Shown here piece by piece: positions 56,481 through 64,000 of a stretch of DNA of 64,000 nt. This DNA is from Limnobacter olei. Lineage in GTDB: Bacteria > Pseudomonadota > Gammaproteobacteria > Burkholderiales > Burkholderiaceae_B. The notes under the pieces are model-generated. The model was not told where the DNA came from. It was given only the letters and a program-made list of their open reading frames with translations, and made no database searches. Numbering within the stretch: position 1 is the first letter of the stretch; each line of letters begins with the position of its first letter. The position numbers and the translations under genes are program-made. The stretch is taken from positions 62,001 through 126,000 of the forward strand of contig NZ_JARFJD010000014.1 in assembly GCF_029087225.1 (NCBI RefSeq), in the 5' to 3' direction.

Positions 56481-56735
56481 TCAGATGAGGCCGTGTTGCT
56501 GCAATTTTTTTCGCAGTGTGTTGCGGTTGATGCCCAGCATTTGGCTTGCAATGGTTTGGTTCATGTTGGCTTTCTCCATGACCACTTCGAGCATCGGTCG
56601 CTCCACGGCAGACAGCACCATGTCGTAAACCGACTTGGCGCATTCACCTTCAAGATCGTCAAAGAACTTGTCCAGGTTATTGCGTATGCACTCTGAAATG
56701 GTGATGGGACTTAGATCACTGTCATTGGGTTTCAT
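56481..56735 (-). CDS. fis: nucleoid-associated regulator Fis
   Basis: 84 aa from the ATG at 56735, which overlaps the dusB stop (ATGA). The C-terminal [30 protein letters not shown] is a near-standard Fis DNA-binding domain. The N-terminal dimerisation region (about 10-50) is present. Fis bends DNA and controls stable RNA promoters and recombination; expression is growth-phase dependent in related bacteria. The dusB-fis pairing is conserved across proteobacteria. Confidence 0.93.
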   Translation of the reverse strand: MKPNDSDLSPITISECIRNNLDKFFDDLEGECAKSVYDMVLSAVERPMLEVVMEKANMNQTIASQMLGINRNTLRKKLQQHGLI

Positions 56736-57790
56736 GCTGCCAATCTTCTTCTTGGTGTTGGTTGGAGTGAATCGTTTGCAGCGGCGAAGTACAGCTGTCC
56801 GCTTTCTTTCCAAGCAAGAAAAAACTCATCAACAATGCGCAATTGTTCGCAGGTGGTTTGCGCCAACATCAGTTGGTCGATCACCTTGTTGTTTTTTCCG
56901 GCTGGGCCGCAAAGATACCATTGCAAATGCTTGCGGGCCGTGAGCAGACCCGTTTTTTCTCCATAAAATTCATGGTGATCACGCAAGTGATGCAACATGA
57001 TTTCATGTGCTTCATCCAGTGTCGGTGCGGTGAGGCACGAACCGGTTTTCAGGTAATGCAGTACTTCTCTAAAAATCCAGGGGTTGCCTTGGGCGGCCCG
57101 GCCTATCATCAGACCGTCGGCACCGGTGTAATCCAGTACATATTTTGCCTTCTCAGGGCTGGTGATGTCGCCATTGGCTATGACCGGAATACTGACCGCC
57201 TGTTTCACTGCCTTGATGGTGTCGTACTCGGCTTCACCCGCGTATCCACAGGCACGCGTGCGGCCATGAAGCGTGAGAAGTGAAACGCCGATAGACTCGG
57301 CCATTTGCGCAATGTGAATTGCATTTTTGTGTTCTGGTGACCAGCCTGTGCGGTACTTCAGGGTAAGTGGTACGCCGCGTTGTTCGCATTCAGCATGTAC
57401 TGCTTTCAAGATTTGCTCGACCAGACTTTCGTTTTGCAACAATGCAGAACCTGCCGCAACCGCACACACTTTTTTTGCGGGGCAACCCATGTTGATGTCG
57501 ATGATTTGTGCGCCGCGTTCAATGTTGTAGGCAGCAGCATGCGCCATCATTTCCGGGTCGGCTCCCGCGATTTGTACTGCGATGGGTTTGGTTTCGCTGT
57601 AGTGGTTCAATCTGCGCGTGCTTTTGTCAGTTTTCCACAAAGCAGGGTTGCTTGCCGCCATTTCCGACACAGCATGTCCTGCGCCCAGTTTTTTGCACAA
57701 CTGGCGGAAGGGGCGATCTGTCACACCGGCCATTGGGGCCAAGAACAGATTATTTGGAAGTGTTAAATGAGCAATGCGCACGTTGCACAA
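56732..57790 (-). CDS. dusB: tRNA-dihydrouridine synthase B
   Basis: 352 aa. FMN-binding TIM barrel with APMAGVTDRPFRQLC, catalytic Cys in NMGCPAKKV, LKYRTGWS, LLTLHGRTR and MIGRAAQGNPW. It reduces uridines in the tRNA D-loop. The TTG start at 57790 lacks a clear ribosome-binding site; a GTG at 57781 would give MRIAHLTLPNN, also a good DusB start. First gene before fis. Confidence 0.94.
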   Translation of the reverse strand: MCNVRIAHLTLPNNLFLAPMAGVTDRPFRQLCKKLGAGHAVSEMAASNPALWKTDKSTRRLNHYSETKPIAVQIAGADPEMMAHAAAYNIERGAQIIDINMGCPAKKVCAVAAGSALLQNESLVEQILKAVHAECEQRGVPLTLKYRTGWSPEHKNAIHIAQMAESIGVSLLTLHGRTRACGYAGEAEYDTIKAVKQAVSIPVIANGDITSPEKAKYVLDYTGADGLMIGRAAQGNPWIFREVLHYLKTGSCLTAPTLDEAHEIMLHHLRDHHEFYGEKTGLLTARKHLQWYLCGPAGKNNKVIDQLMLAQTTCEQLRIVDEFFLAWKESGQLYFAAANDSLQPTPRRRLAA

Positions 57791-57908
57791 AATTTAAGCA
57801 AATTTCGAGCAGCCCATTGTAACGGGCAGGGCGATTTTATTCGACCCTAAACCTGGAAAAAAACGGAAATTTTTTACTTGACTTCTGTTTGTCAAAGTGG
57901 GCTGCAAG

Positions 57909-57933
57909 GCTTTGCCTGCCATGCGGGCAAAGC
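57909..57933. repeat. 8-bp inverted repeat after gloA
   Basis: GCTTTGCC (57909-57916) and GGCAAAGC (57926-57933) are exact reverse complements with a 9-base loop, 20 bases past the gloA stop. No T-run follows, so it is a weak transcript-end structure rather than a standard terminator. The rest of 57791-57953 shows nothing else. Confidence 0.45.
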
Positions 57934-57953
57934 AAGAATTTTGGGTGTTTTGG

Positions 57954-58346
57954 TTAATCAGACTTGGACACTTGAATCAACTCGATTTTGTAGCCGTCGG
58001 GGTCTGTTACAAAGGCAATTACCGTATTCCCTCCCTTCACCGGACCTGCAGCCCGAGTCACTTTTCCACCTGCCTGGGTGATGCGCTCGCACTGTGCATA
58101 TGCGTCGTCCACCGCAATTGCAATATGTCCGTACGCGGTGCCCAATTCATAGTTGCTGACACCATGGTTGTAGGTTAATTCAAGCACAGCGTTGTCTTGT
58201 TCGCTCCCGTAGCCTACGAAGGCCAGAGAATATCCCTGGTCTGCCCGTTCGGTGGTGCGGATTACCTTCATTCCCATCACTTGGGTGTAAAAATCAATAG
58301 AACGTTGAAGGTCGCCAACGCGTAACATGGTGTGAAGAATTCTCAT
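57954..58346 (-). CDS. gloA: lactoylglutathione lyase (glyoxalase I)
   Basis: 130 aa. Two babbab modules: [26 protein letters not shown] with metal ligand H5, and [13 protein letters not shown] with the second His, with Glu ligands in [11 protein letters not shown] and YKIELIQ. It converts the methylglyoxal-glutathione hemithioacetal to lactoylglutathione. The ATG overlaps the stop of the YgjP-like gene by 4 bases. Confidence 0.95.
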   Translation of the reverse strand: MRILHTMLRVGDLQRSIDFYTQVMGMKVIRTTERADQGYSLAFVGYGSEQDNAVLELTYNHGVSNYELGTAYGHIAIAVDDAYAQCERITQAGGKVTRAAGPVKGGNTVIAFVTDPDGYKIELIQVSKSD

Positions 58347-59098
58347 AAAACTGGTACCTCGGCTGGGTTCATTTTCGACAGGGTTTTGTGCGGTTCTCTG
58401 TAATCGGGCATGAGGCTTTCAAGCACGGCCCAAAAACGTGCGCTGTGATTCATTTCCACCAGGTGCGCAAGTTCGTGGGCAATCACGTACTCAATAAGTT
58501 TTGGCGGATAATGCACCAAGCGCCAGTTCAAACGGACTTCTCGTTTGCTGTTGCAACTGCCCCAGCGTGAACTTGGGCTGCTTAAGTGAATGGAAAAGTT
58601 GGGCAGCCGGTGTTCAAGTGCTTGTTGCTGCACTAGCTGCGTGGCCATGTGTGTGAACACTTCTTTGGCATGGGCTTTCAATACTTTCTCAATCGCTTTG
58701 TCGCGCTGAGTGAAGTTTTGGTAGGCAGGCAGTACGATGCTTTTCGTCCACGGGTTGAGCAGGGCTTTGCTCCGCGTTTGCAGAATTTCAAGTTGGTAAG
58801 CTTCGCCACGAACGGGAATAGGCTTGCCGTTATCAAGCAGGTTTGAAAGAGGAACGGTTTGCCTGCTGCGAGTTTCCCACTGCTTCAAGCGTTGCTCAAT
58901 CCAAGTCGATTTGCTTGCAATAACGTTGTTTAGTTCGCTGATTGACAAGCGAAGTGGTGCGGAAATTTGCAGACCTTGATCTCCGATCAAAAACCCCACC
59001 GACTTGCGTTTGCTGCGCTTCAGAATATAGCTGCACACTCCCCACGGCAGTTCAATGCTGCGAACTTCGGTGGGGTTGGGTGCTGCTGTTAGTTGCAT
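58343..59098 (-). CDS. YgjP-like metallohydrolase (DUF45/M48-like)
   Basis: 251 aa. The zinc motif [11 protein letters not shown] with a later conserved Glu/Trp region matches the YgjP/DUF45 family (SprT/M48 clan). Other family blocks: [23 protein letters not shown]-terminus [20 protein letters not shown] is a small beta domain. The substrate is unknown; a proteolytic or nuclease-associated role has been discussed for relatives. Coupled to gloA downstream and three bases from plsC upstream. Confidence 0.87.
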   Translation of the reverse strand: MQLTAAPNPTEVRSIELPWGVCSYILKRSKRKSVGFLIGDQGLQISAPLRLSISELNNVIASKSTWIEQRLKQWETRSRQTVPLSNLLDNGKPIPVRGEAYQLEILQTRSKALLNPWTKSIVLPAYQNFTQRDKAIEKVLKAHAKEVFTHMATQLVQQQALEHRLPNFSIHLSSPSSRWGSCNSKREVRLNWRLVHYPPKLIEYVIAHELAHLVEMNHSARFWAVLESLMPDYREPHKTLSKMNPAEVPVL

Positions 59099-59101
59099 TG
59101 T

Positions 59102-59869
59102 TCAGTTGTCGCCTTTGCCCACCAAAGGGGTTTCAGCGCTGGTATAGCGTTGGGGGCTGATTTTGTGCATTTCACTTTCAATCCAGTCTTCAACCACTTT
59201 CATCAGGCTGTCGGCGGTATGCCCTTCGGGTGAAATGGGCGGGCCAAAACGCAAGGTGACTGTGCCTGCTTTCTTGAAGAATCCCTTGCGTTTCCAGTAT
59301 TCTCCAGCATCATGTGCCACGGGCACTACAGGGGTACCTGTGGCCACAGCCAAGCGAGTGCCGCCGGTTTTGTAGCGGCGTTTGTAGCCCACGGGCACTC
59401 GGGTGCCTTCCGGGAAAAACATCATCCAGGCACCTTCTTTCATGCGTTTGCCGGCCATGGTTTTTACTTGCTCAAAAGCTTCAACACCATTTTTTCGATC
59501 AATCGGCACCATGCGCAACACCCACAACGCCCAGCCGAAGAACGGTACATACTGCAATTCTTTTTTGTACACCAGGCAGAGTTGGCGCGGTAACAGGTTT
59601 GCCGGGATGCCGAAGGTTTCCCAGGCAGACTGATGCTTGGCCAGGATGATGGCGCCTGTGTTGGGCAGGTGCTCCATGCCTTCAACGTTGTACTGAATGT
59701 TGCACAGCAGGCGGAGCATTTTAATATTCAGTGCATTCCACCAACAGGCAAACACATACCTGTTGCGGATGGAAATGAAGGGGGAGACCAAAAGTAACAG
59801 CGTTGCGTGAATGGGTGTATACACCACCACGTAAACAAAAAACAGGATAGAACCAATGAAGGATCTCAC
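59102..59869 (-). CDS. plsC: 1-acyl-sn-glycerol-3-phosphate acyltransferase
   Basis: 255 aa from the second of two GTG codons (59869), six bases after GGAGG. N-terminal hydrophobic hairpin (ILFFVYVVVYTPIHA) for membrane attachment. The HX4D-type motif is HQSAWE (Glu replaces Asp), with FFPEGTRVP for glycerol-phosphate binding and VPVAHDAGEYW. It makes phosphatidic acid in the inner membrane. Between gmhB upstream and the YgjP-like gene. Confidence 0.92.
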   Translation of the reverse strand: MRSFIGSILFFVYVVVYTPIHATLLLLVSPFISIRNRYVFACWWNALNIKMLRLLCNIQYNVEGMEHLPNTGAIILAKHQSAWETFGIPANLLPRQLCLVYKKELQYVPFFGWALWVLRMVPIDRKNGVEAFEQVKTMAGKRMKEGAWMMFFPEGTRVPVGYKRRYKTGGTRLAVATGTPVVPVAHDAGEYWKRKGFFKKAGTVTLRFGPPISPEGHTADSLMKVVEDWIESEMHKISPQRYTSAETPLVGKGDN

Positions 59870-59896
59870 CACGGGCCTCCGAACTAGTTTTAGTTG

Positions 59897-60460
59897 TTAT
59901 CGATTGTTTGCGAATGGGTCATCGGGCACCAAATGCTCGGCGACTGCAGTCAGATTGTCGAACACCAAGGTGCCTTTGGGCAATTCGTCTTTGCTTTTTT
60001 CAAGAGTTTTTTTGCCCTTGCCGGTTTTGACCAGAAGTGTGCTACAGCCCATGCTGGCACCGGCTTGCAAGTCGCGCAGTGAATCACCCACGCAAGGCAC
60101 GCCTTCCAGGTTAAAGCCCGTACGTGCCTGAATTTCCTGAAACAGGCCTGGTTTGGGCTTGCGGCAATTGCATTTGTCATCGGGGCCATGTGGGCAGAAG
60201 AAGATGCCCTCAATGTGCCCGCCAGCAACGCCAGCCAATTCATGCATTTTTTTGTGCATGGCCGAAAGCGTTTCAAGATCGAACATGCCGCGCGAAATGC
60301 CACTTTGATTGGTGGCCACTACCACTCGGAAACCCCCGCGATTCAATCGCGCTATGGCCTCCATGCTGCCAGGAATCGGAATCCATTCATCCACCGACTT
60401 GATGTACTCGTCCGAGTCTTCATTGATGACGCCATCCCGATCCAGCACGATGAGTTTCAT
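59897..60460 (-). CDS. gmhB: D-glycero-beta-D-manno-heptose-1,7-bisphosphate 7-phosphatase
   Basis: 187 aa HAD phosphatase. Motif I LDRDGVIN with the Asp nucleophile; zinc loop FFCPHGPDDKCNCRKPKPG with three Cys and one His; VGDSLRDLQAG metal motif. It removes the C7 phosphate in ADP-heptose synthesis for LPS core. Next to plsC (27 bases) and glyS, a common betaproteobacterial order. Confidence 0.94.
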   Translation of the reverse strand: MKLIVLDRDGVINEDSDEYIKSVDEWIPIPGSMEAIARLNRGGFRVVVATNQSGISRGMFDLETLSAMHKKMHELAGVAGGHIEGIFFCPHGPDDKCNCRKPKPGLFQEIQARTGFNLEGVPCVGDSLRDLQAGASMGCSTLLVKTGKGKKTLEKSKDELPKGTLVFDNLTAVAEHLVPDDPFANNR

Positions 60461-60486
60461 GACTGTCCTTACTGTTTGTTTTGGCT

Positions 60487-62571
60487 TTAAACGGCCAACT
60501 GTGAAATATCAGCCACTCGGTTCATCAAACCATGCATATGTTTCAACAAAGCAAGGCGATTGTTTTTCAGCGCCTCGTTGTTGTCCATGACCATGACGTT
60601 TTCAAAAAAGGCGTCTACATTGGCTTTCAATGGAGCCAGAACCAGCAAGGCTTGCTGGTAATCACCCCGTTCGAATGCCCGTGTGGCATGTGGCTCCACT
60701 TCTTTCACCTGCGTGGCCAGTGCTTTTTCAGCGTCTAGCTGCAATAGGTTTGTATCCACTTCAGCGGAACCCACCTCGGTTTTCTTCAAGATATTGGTAA
60801 TGCGTTTGTTGGCCGCAGCAAGGGCTTGCGATTCAGGCAACTGCGAGAAGGCACGCACTGCTTCAAGGCGCTTGGGCAGGTCGGCGAACTGACTTGGGTT
60901 TTGGCTGAGAACCGATTCAACTTCAGCGGTGGAATAGCCTTGGTCTTTCAGGTAACCGCGCAGGCGGTCTTGAATAAACTTTTCCAAACCATCCAGATCA
61001 ATTTTGAAATCGGGGTAGTCGACGAACAACACACTCGCTGCGGCCAGCATGCGTTTCAAATCCAGGTTCAGGTTTTTCTCGATCACCATGCGAATCACGC
61101 CCAAAGCGTGGCGGCGCAAGGCGAAGGGGTCTTTGTCGCCAGTCGGGATCAGGCCGATACCGTAAATACCCACCAGGGTTTCCAGTTTGTCAGCCAGTGC
61201 GGCTGCAACACCCACGGGGTTGCGTGGCAACCGGTCGCCCGCAAAACGGGGGCTGTAGTGGTCGGCAATGGCTTGCGCTACATCAGCATGCTCGCCATCG
61301 TGGTGGGCGTAGTGTTCGCCCATATTGCCTTGCAGTTCGGGAAATTCTCCCACCATGTCGGTCAGCAAATCGGCCTTGCAAAGCAGGGCTGCACGTTTGG
61401 CCTGTTCAACATCGGCACCACACACTGGCGCCAAGGCCGCAGCCAGTTCAACCAAACGGCCATTGCGGTCTTTCTGGGTGCCCAGTTTGTTGTGGTACAC
61501 CACATTGGCCAGGCCAGGCAGGCGGCTTTCCAATGTTTTTTTGCGGTCTTGATCGAAGAAGAATTTGGCATCTGCAAGGCGCGCGCGCAATACTCGCTCA
61601 TTGCCGGTGGTGATGAGTTCGGGTGTGTGGGTCAACAAGTTCGAAACCAGCAGAAAGCGGTTTTTCATCTTGCCATTTTGGTCTGTGATCGCGAAGTATT
61701 TCTGGTTGGCCTGCATGGTCAAAATCAGGCACTCTTGTGGCACTTCTAGAAAATCTTTTTCGAAACCAGCTTCATACACAACAGGCCATTCAACAAGCGC
61801 GCACACTTCATCAATCAAGTCGTCGGGTTGAACTACTTTGTCGCCAGCAGCTTGCGCTGCCAAGGCTTTTACAATGGCTGCTTTGCGTTTATCGAAACTG
61901 GCAATCACCTTGCCTTCGGTTTCAAGTTGGGCTTCGTAACTGTCTGCACTGGCAATGTTCAGCACGCCCTGGCTCAAGAAGCGGTGCCCCAAGGTAATTC
62001 GGTCACTTTCGAGTCCCAGTACTTGCGCTGGCACTACTTTGTCGCCATGCAGGCAAACAAGGCGGTGGGCCGGGCGTACGAAATGCACGGTGCTTCCGTC
62101 AGGCCGCTGGTAGCTCATTACTTTCGGAATGGGCAGTTTGGTGGTGGCGATGTCAAGCGCTTTACTTAGTGATTCTTCAAGCGCTTTGCCAGGCTGCGTA
62201 CGTGAAATGTGTAACACGTCCTGTTTGCCATCGCTGATCGTTTCCAGTTGATCCACAGAGATTGCACCCAAGCCTAATGAATCCAGTTTTTTCTGGAGGG
62301 GAGGGGTGGGTTGACCATTGGCATCCAAACCAATTTTAACGGGCAGCAGGCGTTCCTGAATTTTCTTTTCAGGGCTTACTTCAGCCACGTTGGTGATGCG
62401 GCATGCCAAACGGCGGGGGCTTGCAAAGCCTTCCACCTCGCTGTTGTCGGTCAAATGACCTTCATCGCGCAGCGTTTTGCTTAGAAGTTCTGCAAATGCA
62501 GTACCCAGTGTTTGCAATGCTTTGGGTGGGAGCTCTTCAGTAAATAGCTCAACCAGTAATGTTGGATTCAT
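60487..62571 (-). CDS. glyS: glycyl-tRNA synthetase beta subunit
   Basis: 694 aa from ATG 62571 (MNPTLLVELFTEELPPKAL). Family landmarks: LLVELFTEELPP start, FASPRRLACRI, EFPELQGNMGEHYA, LADKLETLVGIYGIG and the DALR-type C-terminal domain (NVMVMDNN). With GlyQ it forms the alpha2beta2 enzyme that charges tRNA-Gly. Five bases after the glyQ stop; weak ribosome-binding site, likely translationally coupled. Confidence 0.96.
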   Translation of the reverse strand: MNPTLLVELFTEELPPKALQTLGTAFAELLSKTLRDEGHLTDNSEVEGFASPRRLACRITNVAEVSPEKKIQERLLPVKIGLDANGQPTPPLQKKLDSLGLGAISVDQLETISDGKQDVLHISRTQPGKALEESLSKALDIATTKLPIPKVMSYQRPDGSTVHFVRPAHRLVCLHGDKVVPAQVLGLESDRITLGHRFLSQGVLNIASADSYEAQLETEGKVIASFDKRKAAIVKALAAQAAGDKVVQPDDLIDEVCALVEWPVVYEAGFEKDFLEVPQECLILTMQANQKYFAITDQNGKMKNRFLLVSNLLTHTPELITTGNERVLRARLADAKFFFDQDRKKTLESRLPGLANVVYHNKLGTQKDRNGRLVELAAALAPVCGADVEQAKRAALLCKADLLTDMVGEFPELQGNMGEHYAHHDGEHADVAQAIADHYSPRFAGDRLPRNPVGVAAALADKLETLVGIYGIGLIPTGDKDPFALRRHALGVIRMVIEKNLNLDLKRMLAAASVLFVDYPDFKIDLDGLEKFIQDRLRGYLKDQGYSTAEVESVLSQNPSQFADLPKRLEAVRAFSQLPESQALAAANKRITNILKKTEVGSAEVDTNLLQLDAEKALATQVKEVEPHATRAFERGDYQQALLVLAPLKANVDAFFENVMVMDNNEALKNNRLALLKHMHGLMNRVADISQLAV

Positions 62572-62576
62572 GGATA

Positions 62577-63503
62577 TCAGGCCGCTTGTGTATTGGGGGT
62601 GTTGCACATGGGGAAGCCCAGCTTTTCGCGGGAGTCGAAATAGGCTTGCGCCACTGCGCGTGACAAATTGCGGATTCGGCCGATGTAGGCCGCGCGTTCG
62701 GTCACAGAAATAGCACCGCGCGCATCCAGCAGGTTGAATGTGTGTGCAGCTTTCAAAATCATTTCATAGGCGGGCAAGGCCAAGCCCACTTCGATCAGGT
62801 GTTTGGCTTCCGCCTCATATTCACCAAAGTGGCGAAACAACATGTCGGCATTGCTGTGCTCAAAGTTGTAAGTGGACTGCTCCACTTCGTTTTGATGGAA
62901 TACGTCGCCATAGGTCAGCACTTTCTTCACGCCTTTTTCTTCGCGCTCGGTCCACACTAGGTCGTACACGTTTTCCTTGCCTTGCAAATACATGGTCAGG
63001 CGTTCAATGCCGTAAGTGATTTCGCCCAGAATTGGCGAACAATCCAGACCGCCCACTTGTTGGAAATAAGTGAACTGGGTTACTTCCATGCCGTTGAGCC
63101 ACACTTCCCAGCCCAGGCCCCAGGCACCCAATGTTGGGTTTTCCCAGTTGTCTTCCACAAAACGAATGTCGTTTTGCTGGGTGTCAATACCCAAGGCCTC
63201 AAGGCTGCCCAAGTACAGGTCAATGATGTTTTCTGGAGATGGCTTCAGCACCACCTGAAATTGATAGTAGTGCTGCATGCGGTTGGGGTTTTCACCATAG
63301 CGGCCGTCTTTGGGGCGACGCGAAGGCTGTACATACGCAGCATTCCAGGGCTCAGGCCCCAAGGCGCGTAAAAAGGTAGCTGTGTGGCTGGTGCCCGCGC
63401 CCACTTCCATGTCGAAGGGTTGCAAGAGGGCGCAACCTTGTTGGTCCCAATAATTTTGCAGGGTCAAGATGGCCTGTTGAAACGTCAGCGGTTTCTTTTC
63501 CAT
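62577..63503 (-). CDS. glyQ: glycyl-tRNA synthetase alpha subunit
   Basis: 308 aa class II synthetase core: [18 protein letters not shown] start, [24 protein letters not shown] with the motif-2-like Arg residues, and [12 protein letters not shown] near the active site. Encodes the catalytic half of the heterotetramer. Starts the glyQ-glyS-gmhB-plsC run of genes. Confidence 0.96.
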   Translation of the reverse strand: MEKKPLTFQQAILTLQNYWDQQGCALLQPFDMEVGAGTSHTATFLRALGPEPWNAAYVQPSRRPKDGRYGENPNRMQHYYQFQVVLKPSPENIIDLYLGSLEALGIDTQQNDIRFVEDNWENPTLGAWGLGWEVWLNGMEVTQFTYFQQVGGLDCSPILGEITYGIERLTMYLQGKENVYDLVWTEREEKGVKKVLTYGDVFHQNEVEQSTYNFEHSNADMLFRHFGEYEAEAKHLIEVGLALPAYEMILKAAHTFNLLDARGAISVTERAAYIGRIRNLSRAVAQAYFDSREKLGFPMCNTPNTQAA

Positions 63504-63581
63504 GTGCGCCAGTGTCCTTCGTAATTCTGTGTTTGTATTCCGATTGCACCGTATTGTAATGGTTGGCTGGGGCTTTCGAAC

Positions 63582-64000
63582 TTAGAGCGTGCCAATGCAC
63601 AGGTACTTCATTTCCAGAAACTCTTCGATGCCCCAAACCGAGCCTTCCCGGCCCAGCCCAGACTGCTTCACCCCACCAAAAGGTCCCACTTCGTTGGAGA
63701 AAACTCCCACATTGATGCCCACCATGCCGTATTCCAAGGCACGACTAACGCGGAAGGTGCGCGCCGAGTTCTCGGTGTAAAAGTAGGCAGCCAGGCCAAA
63801 AGGCGTGTTGTTGGCATAGTTGATGGCCTGTTCTTCAGTGTCGAACGGGAAAATGGCCGCCAGCGGGCCAAAGGTTTCCTCTTTCGCCACCAGCATTCGG
63901 TGGTCGGCATTGTCGATCAGTGTGGGTTGGAAAAAACGGCCACCCAGGGTGTGGGGTTTGCCGCCATACAGCAGTTTCGCGCCCTTCTCAAGTGCGTCGT
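63582..64000 (-). CDS. gabD: succinate-semialdehyde dehydrogenase, C-terminal part (5' cut by window)
   Basis: The last 139 codons are visible; the N-terminus and catalytic Cys lie beyond the right edge. The visible part reads DALEKGAKLLYGG, ETFGPLAAIFPFDTEEQAI, NNTPFGLAAYFYT, GMVGINVGVFSNEVGPFGG, KQSGLGREGSVWGIEEFLEMKY, a close match to NADP-dependent GabD. It oxidises succinate semialdehyde to succinate. Other aldehyde dehydrogenases remain possible until the rest is seen. Confidence 0.85.
   Translation of the reverse strand, partial: DALEKGAKLLYGGKPHTLGGRFFQPTLIDNADHRMLVAKEETFGPLAAIFPFDTEEQAINYANNTPFGLAAYFYTENSARTFRVSRALEYGMVGINVGVFSNEVGPFGGVKQSGLGREGSVWGIEEFLEMKYLCIGTL

Noticed and set aside
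60826-61749. 307-codon plus-strand frame opposite glyS
   Set aside because: Shadow of glyS; its composition mirrors the codon use of the true gene.

Overview
This 64 kb window looks like ordinary chromosome of a betaproteobacterium in the Burkholderiales. The support is a full ybgC-tolQRAB-pal-cpoB cluster, dusB-fis-purH-ruvCAB, glyA-nrdR-ribD-ribE, a MaeB-type malic enzyme, patatin and WS/DGAT lipid enzymes, and a moderate base composition. A Limnobacter-like organism is my best guess from gene content; it is not proven. I see no rRNA, phage, transposase, CRISPR array or recognisable defence island. Gene packing is dense, with many 4-base stop/start overlaps.

Layout. 1-3.7 kb: a TRAP-type solute-binding protein (cut by the left edge) divergent from a DctS/DctR-like two-component system. 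3.7-7.7 kb, minus strand: a small OmpA-like exported protein, a ClC chloride channel/exchanger, and a DEAD-box RNA helicase with a repeat-rich tail. 8.0-11.4 kb, plus strand: a lipoprotein, PBP4-type DacB and a yqjD-yqjE-yqjK-like membrane operon, meeting ubiD head-on. 13.0-14.2 kb: a membrane-anchored lytic transglycosylase behind a promoter and a leader of about 225 nt full of inverted repeats. 14.2-25.9 kb: an aminotransferase divergent from maeB, then patatin, a PabB-PabC fusion, an antiporter, MgtE, a two-domain glycosyltransferase fusion and a DUF3047 protein. 25.9-31.5 kb, minus strand: ribE, ribD, nrdR, glyA, a histidine phosphatase and tyrS, divergent from an M23 endopeptidase and anmK. 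34.2-36.7 kb: an unusual sensor kinase with a LuxR-type regulator.

37.0-40.7 kb holds a FabR-like repressor translationally coupled to a HAD-UbiA fusion and followed by an ArnT/PMT-type glycosyltransferase, which may be a polyprenyl-phosphate-sugar module. 40.7-44.0 kb encodes a secreted kelch protein that keeps all the copper and radical-cofactor residues of galactose/glyoxal oxidases, overlapping a secreted protein of unknown family. A tRNA-Met with its own promoter and terminator follows, then a YeeE-type sulfur transporter. 45.6-50.8 kb is the Tol-Pal operon. A WS/DGAT enzyme lies across from it, with a perfect 20-base palindrome in the shared upstream region. 52.5-57.8 kb is ruvB-ruvA-ruvC-purH-fis-dusB. 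58-63.5 kb is gloA, a YgjP-like hydrolase, plsC, gmhB, glyS and glyQ. The right edge cuts a succinate-semialdehyde dehydrogenase.

The genes together cover cell-envelope construction and recycling (DacB, lytic transglycosylase, M23 endopeptidase, AnmK, Tol-Pal, GmhB), lipid metabolism (PlsC, patatin, WS/DGAT, FabR-like), and core cofactor, translation and repair functions. The least explained parts are the copper-radical-oxidase pair, the HAD-UbiA/glycosyltransferase module, the 7TM-like kinase with an unassigned C-terminal domain, and several undescribed inverted-repeat regulatory regions.
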